Positions 6,076 to 14,602 of a stretch of DNA of 19,171 bases are shown in pieces. Source of the stretch: Bacteroidales bacterium UBA755. Its GTDB lineage: Bacteria; Bacteroidota; Bacteroidia; Bacteroidales; UBA932. Made by a program: the position numbers and the translations under genes. Location of the stretch: assembly GCA_002297815.1 (NCBI GenBank), contig DBKH01000076.1, forward strand, positions 1-19,171, given 5' to 3'. The number at the start of each line of letters is the position of its first letter. Position 1 is the stretch's first letter. Under the pieces are notes generated by a model, which saw nothing but the letters and a program-made list of their open reading frames with translations, ran no database searches and had not been told where the DNA came from.

Positions 6076-6747
6076 TCAGTGCCGGCAAACCATGGCAGCA
6101 ACGACATCGCTGGAGGTTCTGCCATTGGGACCATGAGAAGATGAATGGAACTCGGATATTCCCGTCTCCGCCTCAATTCGAGCGATGTTAGATGGCCTTA
6201 CTCCGGAGCCAGCAAGGATGATGATTCTGCCGGAAACCCTAATATTCAATTCCCTTAGGGTCTCAATTCCATCGTTCACATTGGTAGCATGTCCCGCAGT
6301 AAGAAGCCTGTCGCACCCCAAATCAATGATGTCTTCCAAAGCCTTGAACGGATCAGCACACTCATCGAATGCTCTATGGAACGTGACATGAAGCCCCTCG
6401 GCCTCGGCAATCAATCGCCTGACCGTTTCTGTGTCCACACTTCCGTCTTTGCGCAAGGCTCCAACCACGACAGCGTTAACCCCTAGCTCTCTGCACATCC
6501 GGACGGATTCTACCATCTCCTCAACCTCATCCTCGTTATAGACAAAGTTCCCTCCGCGAGGGCGTATCAGGACATTCACGGGGATATTCACTGATCGCAG
6601 TGTCTCTTCGATGTTCGCGCAGCTCGGTGTTACTCCTCCGCAAGGGAGATCCTCACAGAGTTCCACCCTCAGAGCCCCACCTTTCATGGCTTGAACTGCC
6701 TCTGTTGCATCGGTGCAGCAGCACTCCAAAAATCTGTTGTTTTCCAT
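6076..6747 (-). CDS. cutC: CutC family protein, short C-terminus
   Basis: The 223-aa protein matches the CutC TIM-barrel family, with MKGGALRVELCEDL near 21-34, VLIRPRGGNFVY at about 59-70, VVVGAL, VTFHRAFDE at about 120-128, LLTAGH, and TGISEFHSS near the end. CutC was originally linked to copper tolerance in enterobacteria, though its biochemical activity remains uncertain. It is shorter than the usual 240-250 aa. After EFHSS there is only a GPNGRTSSDVVAAMVCRH tail, where well-known members have a longer segment. The stop codon lies 2 bp from a REP-like repeat, so either the end has been reshaped by the repeat or this is a natural short form. Start is ATG 6747. A TAACTTTG box (6759-6752) would place transcription start at or next to that ATG, that is, nearly leaderless. 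The gene is divergent from the susC/susD locus. Confidence 0.85.
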   Translation of the reverse strand: MENNRFLECCCTDATEAVQAMKGGALRVELCEDLPCGGVTPSCANIEETLRSVNIPVNVLIRPRGGNFVYNEDEVEEMVESVRMCRELGVNAVVVGALRKDGSVDTETVRRLIAEAEGLHVTFHRAFDECADPFKALEDIIDLGCDRLLTAGHATNVNDGIETLRELNIRVSGRIIILAGSGVRPSNIARIEAETGISEFHSSSHGPNGRTSSDVVAAMVCRH

Positions 6748-7133
6748 ACCGCAAAGTTAGGTAAAATCCGAAAACGGAGAGCAATGAATATCCTCGAATG
6801 AGTACCTTTCACACCTCGAAAGACAAGAATCCCACTTAGAAAAACAAAAAAAATGCAACGGTGATTTTTATTATAAATTAATACTCTTAGGCAGAATCAC
6901 ACTTAAAAATAGAATTTAAGCGGATAGATTTTATTGTGAATTAAGAATTAAAAAACGATTAAGAATCCTTGATAACCAATGAATTAAAATTTAACCAAAC
7001 TATTGGAAATAAAATTTTAATTACATATTTTTCGCCAAGAATTTACTGAATCCCCGGCCACTACACTTCGGTGCATGCCCAGTAAATTTCATTTTGAAAG
7101 CAACTTTTCTCACTCTTTGGAGGACGAACGCTT
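6748..7133. other. AT-rich divergent spacer between cutC and the susCD locus
   Basis: No gene is apparent. The spacer is strongly AT-rich from about 6840 to 7035 and holds the cutC promoter box at 6752-6759 and a plus-strand promoter at 7003-7033. A purine-rich GGAGG lies at 7119-7123, 10 bases before the ATG at 7134. I see no sigma/anti-sigma gene or hybrid sensor gene here, although these often accompany SusCD loci. Confidence 0.5.
7003..7033 (+). promoter_or_regulatory. Probable promoter of the susC/susD operon
   Basis: TTG (7003-7005), a 20-bp spacer and TATTTTTC (7026-7033) match the Bacteroidetes consensus in all but the last base. Transcription would start near 7038, giving an untranslated leader of about 150 nt before susC. 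That length leaves room for post-transcriptional control. Confidence 0.45.
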
Positions 7134-7190
7134 ATGTACAAATCAATATATAGTAAGTCAAGTTCAACTAAATTAATTTTAGGCTTATGA
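7134..7190 (+). CDS. Short upstream ORF overlapping the susC start
   Basis: An 18-codon frame (starts MYKSIYSK, ends LILGL) begins at ATG 7134 with GGAGG ten bases upstream. Its TGA (7188-7190) overlaps the susC ATG (7187-7189) as ATGA. That is the geometry of translational coupling, and susC itself has no obvious ribosome-binding site. It is too short for homology recognition and could be chance. No other line of evidence supports expression. Confidence 0.3.
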   Translation: MYKSIYSKSSSTKLILGL

Positions 7191-10100
7191 GTAAAAAAAT
7201 GTATTCTTTGTTGCTGTGCCTCTGCTTAAGCATCAGCACGGTGTTCGCGCAGAACATCACCGTCAAAGGAACGGTCACTTCTGCGGAAGACGGGCTTCCG
7301 GTCGTGGGAGCATCAGTGTTCGTACAAGGTACGACTAATGGTACTGTCACCGATGTCTCAGGACAGTACACTCTTAAAAATGTTCCAACTGGAAGCACCC
7401 TTATTTTCTCATGCATAGGCATGCAGGATCTGAAGAAAACAGCCGACAGAGTGGTTGATGCCACTTTGTCCGCTGACACTGAACTGCTTGAAGAAGTGGT
7501 GGTCACCGCACAAGGACTGACAAGAAAACAGAAAGCGATTGGTTACTCAGCGCAGACAGTGTCCGCAAAGGAACTTACCGCAGTGCACAGCGCAGATCTT
7601 GGAAACTCTCTGGCCGGAAAGGTCGCTGGAGCACAATTCTGGGGAGCCGGTGGATCTACCTTCGACGAAGGTAAGATCGTCTTGCGCGGAGCCACGTCCT
7701 ACAGCAATGCGCAGGGAAGCGAGCCAATCTACGTTGTCGATGGGGCGATTGTCTCCAGAGAATCCGTGAACATGGACGATGTGGAGAGCATCAACATCTT
7801 GAAAGGCCCTTCAGCAACAGCCCTTTACGGTTCTCGTGGAGCGAACGGAGCTGTCATCGTGACGACAAAGAAAGCAGCCGATGGCCGCAGTTCTCTCGAA
7901 TTCTCCTCTACAACGTCTGTGGAGACTTACTACAACCATCTAGACCTCAACAAACTTTACGGTGGCGGTTCCAGTGCTGCAAGCGTCACGGGAGCCGCGG
8001 CTGCATCATCCGATCCTTATGCGACAGATTGGACGTCTCCAACCACACTCTTGGAAAGGTTGGACGACGGATCCTATCTTCTTGACAATGCAAACGATGA
8101 GAACTGGGGACCTCGCTACGATGGAACGACACTTGTCCGCTCTGGTCTTTCATGGGATCCAACCTCCGACAAGTACGGCAAGGCAGACACATGGGAGGCA
8201 CGTCTTGACCTGCGCGACCTCACAAGGGCTGCTTGGACAAACAACACCAACGTGGCTTTCTCCAAGGCCGGGAATGGATTCAGAACGCGTGTGGCATTCA
8301 ACAATGTCGAGCGCCAAGGAATCATGTACAACTCCAAGGCCACACGTCGTTCATTCAGCATCACTTCTTCTTTCAAACCCACAACTTGGCTCAATGCTGA
8401 TGTTGCCTACCGCTACCGCTACCGCAAGACGCAGAACGCAGCCACGGAAGGATATTCAGAGGCGGGAAATATCATCTGTGAGTACACTCAGTGGGGACAG
8501 ACCAACGTGGATTTAAAGGAGCTGAAGGACTGGGAAAGGCCTGACGGGACATGGAGGACGTGGAACATTGTCAGTCCGGACAATCTTGCCGCCAACTTCC
8601 ATGACAACCCTTATGGCACGTTGTACAACTTTAACAACTTCAAATACGACAACTACCATCTTGTCACAGCGGATGTCTATTCTCTGCTGCCGCACAATGT
8701 CCGTGTCGGAGTCAGGATCAACAACAACATAACGGCTAAACGTTACGAAGCGAAGCACGGAAATGGCTCCACAGTGTTTGACCCTTACTTCAGCACCTAC
8801 CACTCGCAAAGCGATGACTTCACAGCACAGGCTTACGCCACATGGGGAGAACATTTTCTCGACAACCGCTTGTCAGTCGAAACTGCGGCCTTCGCGGAGA
8901 CCAGAAAGTACGACTACTACTACCTCAACAGCGAGACCAACGGTGGGCTGTCCGTACCTGGCTACTACAATCTAGCCGCGTCTGCAAGCACCTACAGTAC
9001 AGAAAACAGCGAGACTCATTACAAGACTCGTTCATTCTTCGGAACCGCGACCGTGGGCTGGGATGATCTTGTCTATCTCGACGGATCGCTCCGCTACGAC
9101 ATCGACTCACGCCTTGCGAACGGAAACAACTCTTTCCTCTACGGTGGTGGATCCGTGTCTTTCATGGCAAGCAAGCTGATTGACACCGACTGGCTCAACT
9201 TCTGGAAAATCAGAGGATCTGTCGCCCAGGTGGGATCAACGCTCAACGCTTATAACATCTATCCTTACTACGAAGTCGGGACCAAGGCCCACGGCCTCAC
9301 TACTATGTACGAACCGACCACCCAGGTCAACTCTGCGATCAAGCCTACAATCTCCACCTCCTACGAGGTCGGAACCGAGTTCAAGTTATTCGGCAACAGA
9401 CTGTTCGGAGACATCAACTTCTATCGCAAAGACACCAAAAACGACATCATCTCAGCGAACGTTCTGCCTCAATCTGGTTATCTTTACAGGAAATTGAACG
9501 CCGGCATGGTACGGAACCAGGGCATCGAAGTCATGCTTGGCGGCACTCCTGTCCGCACCCGCGACTTCGAGTGGACACTCTCCGGGAACATCGCGAAGAA
9601 CAATAACAAACTGATCCGCCTAGCTCCGGACCAGACCGAGTATACAATCTACTGGACAAAGTTCTACGATGCTTGGTACTTGAAGGCCATCGAAGGGAAA
9701 CCTATCGGTGTCATCAGTTCTGGTTCACGCTGGGCTACCAATGATGAAGGCAAACCGATACTCCAGAAAGGCAGCGCAGCTTGGGGCGATGTCAGACCGA
9801 CTTGGGAGAGAGGTGTAGAGAAGGAAGTCGGCAACGTCCAGCCAGATCTCACCGGAGGATTCTCAACTTCTTTCAGGTACAAGAACCTCACATTCAATGC
9901 ATCACTTGACTTCTCAATCGGAGGCCAGCTTGTTTCGTGGACGAATATGTGGGGAAACGGATCCGGTGTCCTCGCATCCACAGCAAAGGTCAACAACCGT
10001 GGCGTGAACGAGCGTGAACCAGTGGCTGTAGGCGGAGGTGTCTATATGGAAGGAGTTGACAGCGACGGTAATCCGCTTTCCGGCTACGTTGATGCCTACA

Positions 10101-10396
10101 GGTACTACCACTATCTCGCCTATTACAACTGTGACAACTGGGTTTACGACAAGACCTACGTAAAACTACGCGAACTTTCAGTCGGCTATGAGATTCCGAG
10201 CAAGGTTCTAAAGAGTCTGGGAATAGGCCTGAGCAAGGCCAGCGTCGCGTTTGTCGCCACCAACCCTTGGCTGATTTACTCGGCATGTCCTAATATTGAC
10301 CCTTCAGAGATCGCTGGAGTGGAGTACAACTATCTTGAAGGAGGCCAGGCCCTGTCAACCAGATCATTTGGCTTCACTGTCAATCTTACTTTCTAA
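7187..10396 (+). CDS. SusC/RagA family TonB-dependent outer-membrane transporter
   Basis: The 1069-aa protein has a signal peptide (about 1-21, ending VFA before QNITVKG), a CarboxypepD-regulatory-like domain (about 24-100, including GTTNGTVTDVSGQYTL), a TonB box-like EEVVVTAQG, then the plug (IYVVDGAIV, ILKGPSATALYGSRGANGAVIV), and a long beta-barrel ending in the typical aromatic SFGFTVNLTF. SusC-type proteins import oligosaccharides or peptides across the outer membrane, using TonB energy, in a complex with a SusD-type lid. The gene is intact and of normal length. susD starts only 19 bp after it. The ligand cannot be inferred from this sequence, and no enzyme is encoded on the same strand nearby. 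Start ATG 7187 overlaps the short upstream ORF. An ATG at 7199 would also keep the signal peptide. Confidence 0.96.
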   Translation: MSKKMYSLLLCLCLSISTVFAQNITVKGTVTSAEDGLPVVGASVFVQGTTNGTVTDVSGQYTLKNVPTGSTLIFSCIGMQDLKKTADRVVDATLSADTELLEEVVVTAQGLTRKQKAIGYSAQTVSAKELTAVHSADLGNSLAGKVAGAQFWGAGGSTFDEGKIVLRGATSYSNAQGSEPIYVVDGAIVSRESVNMDDVESINILKGPSATALYGSRGANGAVIVTTKKAADGRSSLEFSSTTSVETYYNHLDLNKLYGGGSSAASVTGAAAASSDPYATDWTSPTTLLERLDDGSYLLDNANDENWGPRYDGTTLVRSGLSWDPTSDKYGKADTWEARLDLRDLTRAAWTNNTNVAFSKAGNGFRTRVAFNNVERQGIMYNSKATRRSFSITSSFKPTTWLNADVAYRYRYRKTQNAATEGYSEAGNIICEYTQWGQTNVDLKELKDWERPDGTWRTWNIVSPDNLAANFHDNPYGTLYNFNNFKYDNYHLVTADVYSLLPHNVRVGVRINNNITAKRYEAKHGNGSTVFDPYFSTYHSQSDDFTAQAYATWGEHFLDNRLSVETAAFAETRKYDYYYLNSETNGGLSVPGYYNLAASASTYSTENSETHYKTRSFFGTATVGWDDLVYLDGSLRYDIDSRLANGNNSFLYGGGSVSFMASKLIDTDWLNFWKIRGSVAQVGSTLNAYNIYPYYEVGTKAHGLTTMYEPTTQVNSAIKPTISTSYEVGTEFKLFGNRLFGDINFYRKDTKNDIISANVLPQSGYLYRKLNAGMVRNQGIEVMLGGTPVRTRDFEWTLSGNIAKNNNKLIRLAPDQTEYTIYWTKFYDAWYLKAIEGKPIGVISSGSRWATNDEGKPILQKGSAAWGDVRPTWERGVEKEVGNVQPDLTGGFSTSFRYKNLTFNASLDFSIGGQLVSWTNMWGNGSGVLASTAKVNNRGVNEREPVAVGGGVYMEGVDSDGNPLSGYVDAYRYYHYLAYYNCDNWVYDKTYVKLRELSVGYEIPSKVLKSLGIGLSKASVAFVATNPWLIYSACPNIDPSEIAGVEYNYLEGGQALSTRSFGFTVNLTF

Positions 10397-10415
10397 AGCA
10401 TAGGAGATGAACATT

Positions 10416-12002
10416 ATGAAAACCTTAAAGAAGATATTGTTAACTGCCACGGCTTTTGCCACAACTTTGTCATCATGCGATGTCACCGATTTCGGGGACA
10501 TCAACAAAAACCCGAACAAGCCTTCAACGGCCTACACCGAATACCTGTTCAGCCGTGCCTGCCAGTATGTCCATTTTTTCATCCTTGGCAACACTGAGAA
10601 CGGCTACGACCCTTGGCAGCAAGAATGGACCGGTTATCTGTCGGAGTCCAAGAACAACCAATACGGACCGCTTGGAACCACCGTACAGTATAGCGATGTC
10701 AGATATATTTACCTGTACCCGCTTAAAAACCTCAACATGATTGTGCAGATGAACGAGGACGAGACTCAGAAAGGGCAGTCAAATGTGACGAGTTTCGGTT
10801 CAAACGCTAACCAGATAGCGGCAGCGAAGACCTTGGCGGCATATTACTACATGTCACTCACCGACATCTACGGACCAATCGTCCTTTCCGAGGCATTCAA
10901 AGGTGCGTCAGATGACAATTGGAAACCTGCCTATGACTCTCAGGAATCTGTCTATGCCCAACTAGACGAATCTCTGTCAGAGGCATTCAAGCTGTTCGAC
11001 CAGAGCGAGAGCCTTACCTCAGCTGACATCATCTACAACGGAGACATCGCGAAATGGAAGAAACTTAACGCTTCACTGCGTATGCTTCTTGCCATAAAGC
11101 TCTGCGATGTCGCCCCGTCAGTAGGAAAGTCAAGATTCGCGGCAGCCTATAGAGACGGGGGCATGGAAACAGCTTCCGACACGTTCTACTACAGCTTTGA
11201 TGATCTGACATGGAACCGCCTCTACTTCTGGTGTTCACCGGATTACTCCGCAGCAGGATTCAACCAGGTGCCAAACTACTTCATAGTCGAGCAGATGAAG
11301 TCATTGAAGGACAATAGAATGTTTGAATACTTCGACATCGAGGGCTACAAAGGCGCACGCGATGAGGCAAAATTTCCAAGGGACAAGCACAGCTCTTTCT
11401 ACGGAGTTCCGTTCGGCCTCTCTGACAACAACGCTGTCTCTGCGTTCAGCACCACCTGCTGCAGCATCAGCAGCAAGATGTTGGCTGTTGACGCCACTTT
11501 CCCGGTGATTCCGGCAGCGCGTGTGCTTCTGACAGAAGCCGAGGCGGCCTACAGAGGATGGATTTCAGCCGATGCCAAAAGTTTGTATGAAAAAGGAATA
11601 AAGGCTTCATTCGAGCAGTGGGGAGCTGCAGGGGCTGATGAATATGTAAGCTCTGAGGCTGTGGCCTACACTCCTTCAAAAGGTCTGGAGCAGATTGCCA
11701 TACAACGCTGGATCGCTGGCTATCTGTCCGATGGTGTGGAAGTATGGTCAGACTGGAGAAGGCTTGACATTCCTTACCTTCCAGTCGGACCGGGAGCGGT
11801 GACACTCGGTAACACTCATTATCCTTACCGCATAGGTTACTATTCAGACACAGACATCGCCTACAACAAGGACAACTACCTTGAGGCCGTCAAGCAACTT
11901 TCAGGAGGAGAGGACAACACCAGCAACAGAGTTTGGTGGGATGTCGCTGACAACAAGAAAGGAGTCTTGACAGACGCTCAATGTACTCCTCCAACGTTGT
12001 AA
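10416..12002 (+). CDS. SusD/RagB family outer-membrane lipoprotein
   Basis: A 528-aa lipoprotein whose signal peptide ends TTLSSC, with the lipid-modified Cys at about residue 21. The body has features of the SusD-like nutrient-binding group: NKNPNKPS after the lipobox, AAAKTLAAYYYMSLTDIYGPIV (a TPR-type helix region), GDIAKWKKLNASLRMLLAIKL, VLLTEAEAAYRGW and a C-terminal NRVWWDV. SusD proteins cap the SusC barrel and bind the ligand at the surface. I chose ATG 10416, because GGAG at 10403-10406 lies 9 nt upstream and directly abuts the alternative ATG at 10407. It is cotranscribed with susC and ends just before a strong terminator. Ligand unknown. Confidence 0.93.
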   Translation: MKTLKKILLTATAFATTLSSCDVTDFGDINKNPNKPSTAYTEYLFSRACQYVHFFILGNTENGYDPWQQEWTGYLSESKNNQYGPLGTTVQYSDVRYIYLYPLKNLNMIVQMNEDETQKGQSNVTSFGSNANQIAAAKTLAAYYYMSLTDIYGPIVLSEAFKGASDDNWKPAYDSQESVYAQLDESLSEAFKLFDQSESLTSADIIYNGDIAKWKKLNASLRMLLAIKLCDVAPSVGKSRFAAAYRDGGMETASDTFYYSFDDLTWNRLYFWCSPDYSAAGFNQVPNYFIVEQMKSLKDNRMFEYFDIEGYKGARDEAKFPRDKHSSFYGVPFGLSDNNAVSAFSTTCCSISSKMLAVDATFPVIPAARVLLTEAEAAYRGWISADAKSLYEKGIKASFEQWGAAGADEYVSSEAVAYTPSKGLEQIAIQRWIAGYLSDGVEVWSDWRRLDIPYLPVGPGAVTLGNTHYPYRIGYYSDTDIAYNKDNYLEAVKQLSGGEDNTSNRVWWDVADNKKGVLTDAQCTPPTL

Positions 12003-12021
12003 CGGTTATTAAATATGATAG

Positions 12022-12050
12022 ACCCCCGGAAGCCATTGACTTCCGGGGGT
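12022..12050. terminator. Strong intrinsic terminator after susD
   Basis: CCCCCGGAAG (12023-12032) and CTTCCGGGGG (12040-12049) form a perfect 10-bp stem, extended by an A-T pair, around CCATTGA, followed by TTCTTATGTTT on the plus strand. It separates susD from the convergent EF-Ts gene and may work for both strands. Confidence 0.85.
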
Positions 12051-12061
12051 TCTTATGTTTA

Positions 12062-12091
12062 GAGACTGTCCGAAGACAGGCTCAAAGTCTC
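12062..12091. repeat. Hairpin between convergent susD and tsf
   Basis: GAGACT (12062-12067) pairs with AGTCTC (12086-12091), and GTC CGAA GAC forms a short inner stem. It starts 7 bp after the tsf stop on the minus strand. There is no T-run, so termination is uncertain. The AGACAGGCTCA segment slightly resembles the REP-like core. Confidence 0.35.
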
Positions 12092-12098
12092 AATAAAA

Positions 12099-13091
12099 TT
12101 AGTCGCTAAGAGAGAATCTCTTGAACGCAACTACCTTAGCCTCAGGATCCACAGACTTGATGTACTCAGCCACAGTCTTCTTGTCATCAGACTGTACGAA
12201 CTCCTGCTCCTCAAGAGTTGACTCCTTGAAGAACTTCTGGATTCTTCCGTTGGCGATGTTCTGGATCATCTGCTCAGGGAGAGAAGCGGCCTTCTCGGCA
12301 GAGACGGTCTTGATGATCTCTCGCGCCTGCTCAGCCTGCTCAGGAGTAATCCAACCCTTGGCAGTGTTGGACTCGATGTGATCCTCACTGTCAACATGAG
12401 CTGGGTTGATGCCGACTTTCTTGAGAGCGGCCTCAACAGCCTTCTGAACCATCTCATCCTTGGTCTTTTGGATAGCGAGCTCGCGCTCTTTCTCAACAAC
12501 CTCGGCTGGACAGTCAGCAGCAGAGACAGAGACAGGGTTCATGGCTGTTACCTGCTGGGCGACAGCCTTGCCGAGTTCTGCTGGGATCTCTTTGTTGAAA
12601 GCTACGATGGCACCGAGTTTACCGTTGAAGTGAACATAGTCACCAATGAACGGAGCCTCAAGAGCGGCATAGTAAGCGAGAACGTGCTTCTCACCGGTCT
12701 TTCCAGTCTGAGCGGAGATTTCCTCTTCAACAGTGTGACCGTTTGAGCACTTGCTTGCCTTAAGGCCTTCGATGTCAGCAGGGAAAGACGCAATAGCTGC
12801 GTCAGCGATTTCTGCTGCAAGAGCCTTGAAGTCAGGTGTAGCGGAAACGAAGTCAGTCTCGCAACCTAGGCATACGATAACACCCTTGTTGCCCTGAATG
12901 CGGACAAGAACCGCACCCTCTGAGGTCTCGCGGTCTGCACGCTTAGCAGCCACGAGTTTACCTTTCTCACGGATGATGTTGACTGCCTTCTCGAAATCAC
13001 CATCAGCCTCAGCGAGAGCCTTCTTGCAATCCATCATACCAGCGGATGTCATCTTACGTAATTTCATTACGTCTTGTGCTGTAATTGCCAT
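12099..13091 (-). CDS. tsf: Translation elongation factor Ts
   Basis: The 330-aa protein begins MAITAQDVMKLRKMTSAGMMDCKKAL, the EF-Ts UBA-like N-terminal domain with its conserved T-x-A-G-M-M-D-C-K-x-A-L pattern. The TDFV motif that disrupts the EF-Tu magnesium site is at residues 79-82. EF-Ts exchanges GDP for GTP on EF-Tu in the cytoplasm. The length exceeds the E. coli protein (about 283 aa), as is usual in Bacteroidetes, which carry an enlarged core. It starts 18 bp after rpsB in the standard rpsB-tsf order and is convergent with susD. Confidence 0.97.
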   Translation of the reverse strand: MAITAQDVMKLRKMTSAGMMDCKKALAEADGDFEKAVNIIREKGKLVAAKRADRETSEGAVLVRIQGNKGVIVCLGCETDFVSATPDFKALAAEIADAAIASFPADIEGLKASKCSNGHTVEEEISAQTGKTGEKHVLAYYAALEAPFIGDYVHFNGKLGAIVAFNKEIPAELGKAVAQQVTAMNPVSVSAADCPAEVVEKERELAIQKTKDEMVQKAVEAALKKVGINPAHVDSEDHIESNTAKGWITPEQAEQAREIIKTVSAEKAASLPEQMIQNIANGRIQKFFKESTLEEQEFVQSDDKKTVAEYIKSVDPEAKVVAFKRFSLSD

Positions 13092-13109
13092 AACTAGTTC
13101 TCTTTTAAA

Positions 13110-13967
13110 TTATTCAGCTTTTGGTTCTTCCTCTGCCTTAGGAGCAGCCTCAGCAGGTGCTGCCTCAGCCTCTACATCGACAGGTTTGGCACTTTTGCGA
13201 GCGCGAAGCTTCTTGCCTGTTGGATTAGCAAGAGCATCTCCCTCAGCAGCCTCTTCATTAGCCTCTTTCTCCTTTTCGAGTTTTCTCTCGTTGAGGCCTT
13301 CCTGAATGGCATTGCAAAGAACGTTGAGAATTGTCTCAATCGACTTTGTGGCGTCGTCGTTGGCCGGTATTACATAATCAATAGGGGTAGGATCGCAACA
13401 AGTGTCAACCAATGCGAATACCGGGATGTTGAGGCGGTTAGCCTCCTTGACAGCGTTAGCCTCTTTCTGGATGTCCACAACAAAAAGTGCGGATGGGAGA
13501 CGGCTCATGTCCTTGATGGAACCAAGGTTCTTTTCGAGTTTCTCTCTCTGACGGTTAATCTGGAGACGCTCTCTCTTGGCGAGTTTCTCGAAAGTACCAT
13601 CTTCTTTCATCTTGTCGATGGTGTTCATCTTCTTGATAGCCTTGCGGATGGTCGGGAAATTGGTAAGCATACCACCAGCCCAACGCTCGGTTATCGATGG
13701 CATATTGACTGCCTTAGCCTTTTCTGCAACGATCTCTTTAGCCTGTTTCTTTGTGGCGACAAAGAGAATCTTGCGACCTGAACGCGCAAGCTCTTTCATT
13801 GCATCAGCAGCCTCGTCTATCTTGACGATGGTCTTGTGCAGGTCGATGATGTGAATTCCATTCTTCTGGTCAAAGATGTATGGAGCCATTTTAGGGTTCC
13901 ATTTCCTTGCCAAATGTCCGAAATGTACACCTGCATCAAGAAGTTCTTGGAAATTTGTGCGTGGCAT
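13110..13967 (-). CDS. rpsB: 30S ribosomal protein S2
   Basis: The 285-aa S2 starts MPRTNFQELLDAGVHFGHLARKWNPKMAPYIF. Typical features are GIHIIDLHKTI, RWAGGMLTNFPTI, LPSALFVVDI and IPVFALVDT.CDP. After about residue 228 there is an alanine/glutamate-rich extension (KEKEANEEAAEGDA, AEAAPAEAAPKAEEEPKAE), a low-complexity tail seen in Bacteroidetes S2 proteins. S2 binds the 30S subunit late in assembly. The gene lies 237 bp downstream of rpsI and 18 bp upstream of tsf, so it may have its own leader within the same operon. Confidence 0.97.
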   Translation of the reverse strand: MPRTNFQELLDAGVHFGHLARKWNPKMAPYIFDQKNGIHIIDLHKTIVKIDEAADAMKELARSGRKILFVATKKQAKEIVAEKAKAVNMPSITERWAGGMLTNFPTIRKAIKKMNTIDKMKEDGTFEKLAKRERLQINRQREKLEKNLGSIKDMSRLPSALFVVDIQKEANAVKEANRLNIPVFALVDTCCDPTPIDYVIPANDDATKSIETILNVLCNAIQEGLNERKLEKEKEANEEAAEGDALANPTGKKLRARKSAKPVDVEAEAAPAEAAPKAEEEPKAE

Positions 13968-14204
13968 TTTAAAATTCTGTTATTTGTTTTTAACTTTCTT
14001 TCAGACCTTTTGCCGACAGCCTGAAAGCTCTTTTCTTCAATCCCTGAGCAGTGATCCTTGACCAGTCTCTGGGATTTTCCGCAGTTCCGGCAATCTTGGG
14101 TAGTGTTCATCGGATTCTCATCCGACAGAAAGTCCACAAGATTTGAAGCACCGGACTGTGCTTTTTCATAAACCAGCTTATGCTGCTTCGCTATCCAGCC
14201 AAGA
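13968..14204 (-). promoter_or_regulatory. Long rpsI-rpsB spacer with hairpin, possible rpsB leader
   Basis: The 237-bp spacer is long for this operon. On the minus strand, CTTTCAG (14027-14021) pairs with CTGAAAG (14004-13998) about 30 nt before the rpsB start, and a smaller CGGA/TCCG hairpin lies farther upstream. S2 leaders that bind S2 itself are known in other bacteria. I cannot tell whether this one is homologous. No promoter of the TAnnTTTG class is clear in it. Confidence 0.35.
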
Positions 14205-14594
14205 CTAACGCTTGCTGAACTGGAAGCGTGCACGTGCGCTCGGCTGACCAGGTTTCTTTCTCTCGACTTCGCGGGAGTCACGTGTCAGGAAGCCTTCTGC
14301 CTTGAGGGCTGCGCGGTAAGCCTCTCTATCCAAATCGCTAAGAGCGCGGGATATTCCGAGTCTGATCGCTTCGGCCTGGCCTTTGATGCCACCACCGACA
14401 ACGTTAACCTTTACGTCAAACTGACCTTCTGTCTTCGTAACTGCGAAAGGCTGGTTCACGATGTAACGGAGAGCTTCAGTCTTGAAGTACTCCTCAACAC
14501 TGCGTCCGTTGATTGTGACATTACCTTGTCCAGCTGCGAGATAAACACGAGCGACGGCTGATTTACGTCTTCCAAGGGCGTTTTTCTGTTCCAT
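14205..14594 (-). CDS. rpsI: 30S ribosomal protein S9
   Basis: The 129-aa S9 starts MEQKNALGRRKSAVARVYLA. It carries the family features of a GRRK-type start, GGGIKGQAEAIRLGISRAL in the middle, and the C-terminal basic tail ending KKPGQPSARARFQFSKR, whose terminal Lys-Arg reaches the P-site tRNA in ribosomes. It ends with TAG (14207-14205), which shows that TAG is a true stop in this genome. It starts 8 bp after the rplM stop. Confidence 0.97.
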   Translation of the reverse strand: MEQKNALGRRKSAVARVYLAAGQGNVTINGRSVEEYFKTEALRYIVNQPFAVTKTEGQFDVKVNVVGGGIKGQAEAIRLGISRALSDLDREAYRAALKAEGFLTRDSREVERKKPGQPSARARFQFSKR

Positions 14595-14602
14595 TTGCTC
14601 TG

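Noticed and set aside
7962..8516. 184-aa plus-strand ORF inside susC
   Set aside because: Alternate-frame shadow of a well-supported SusC coding region.
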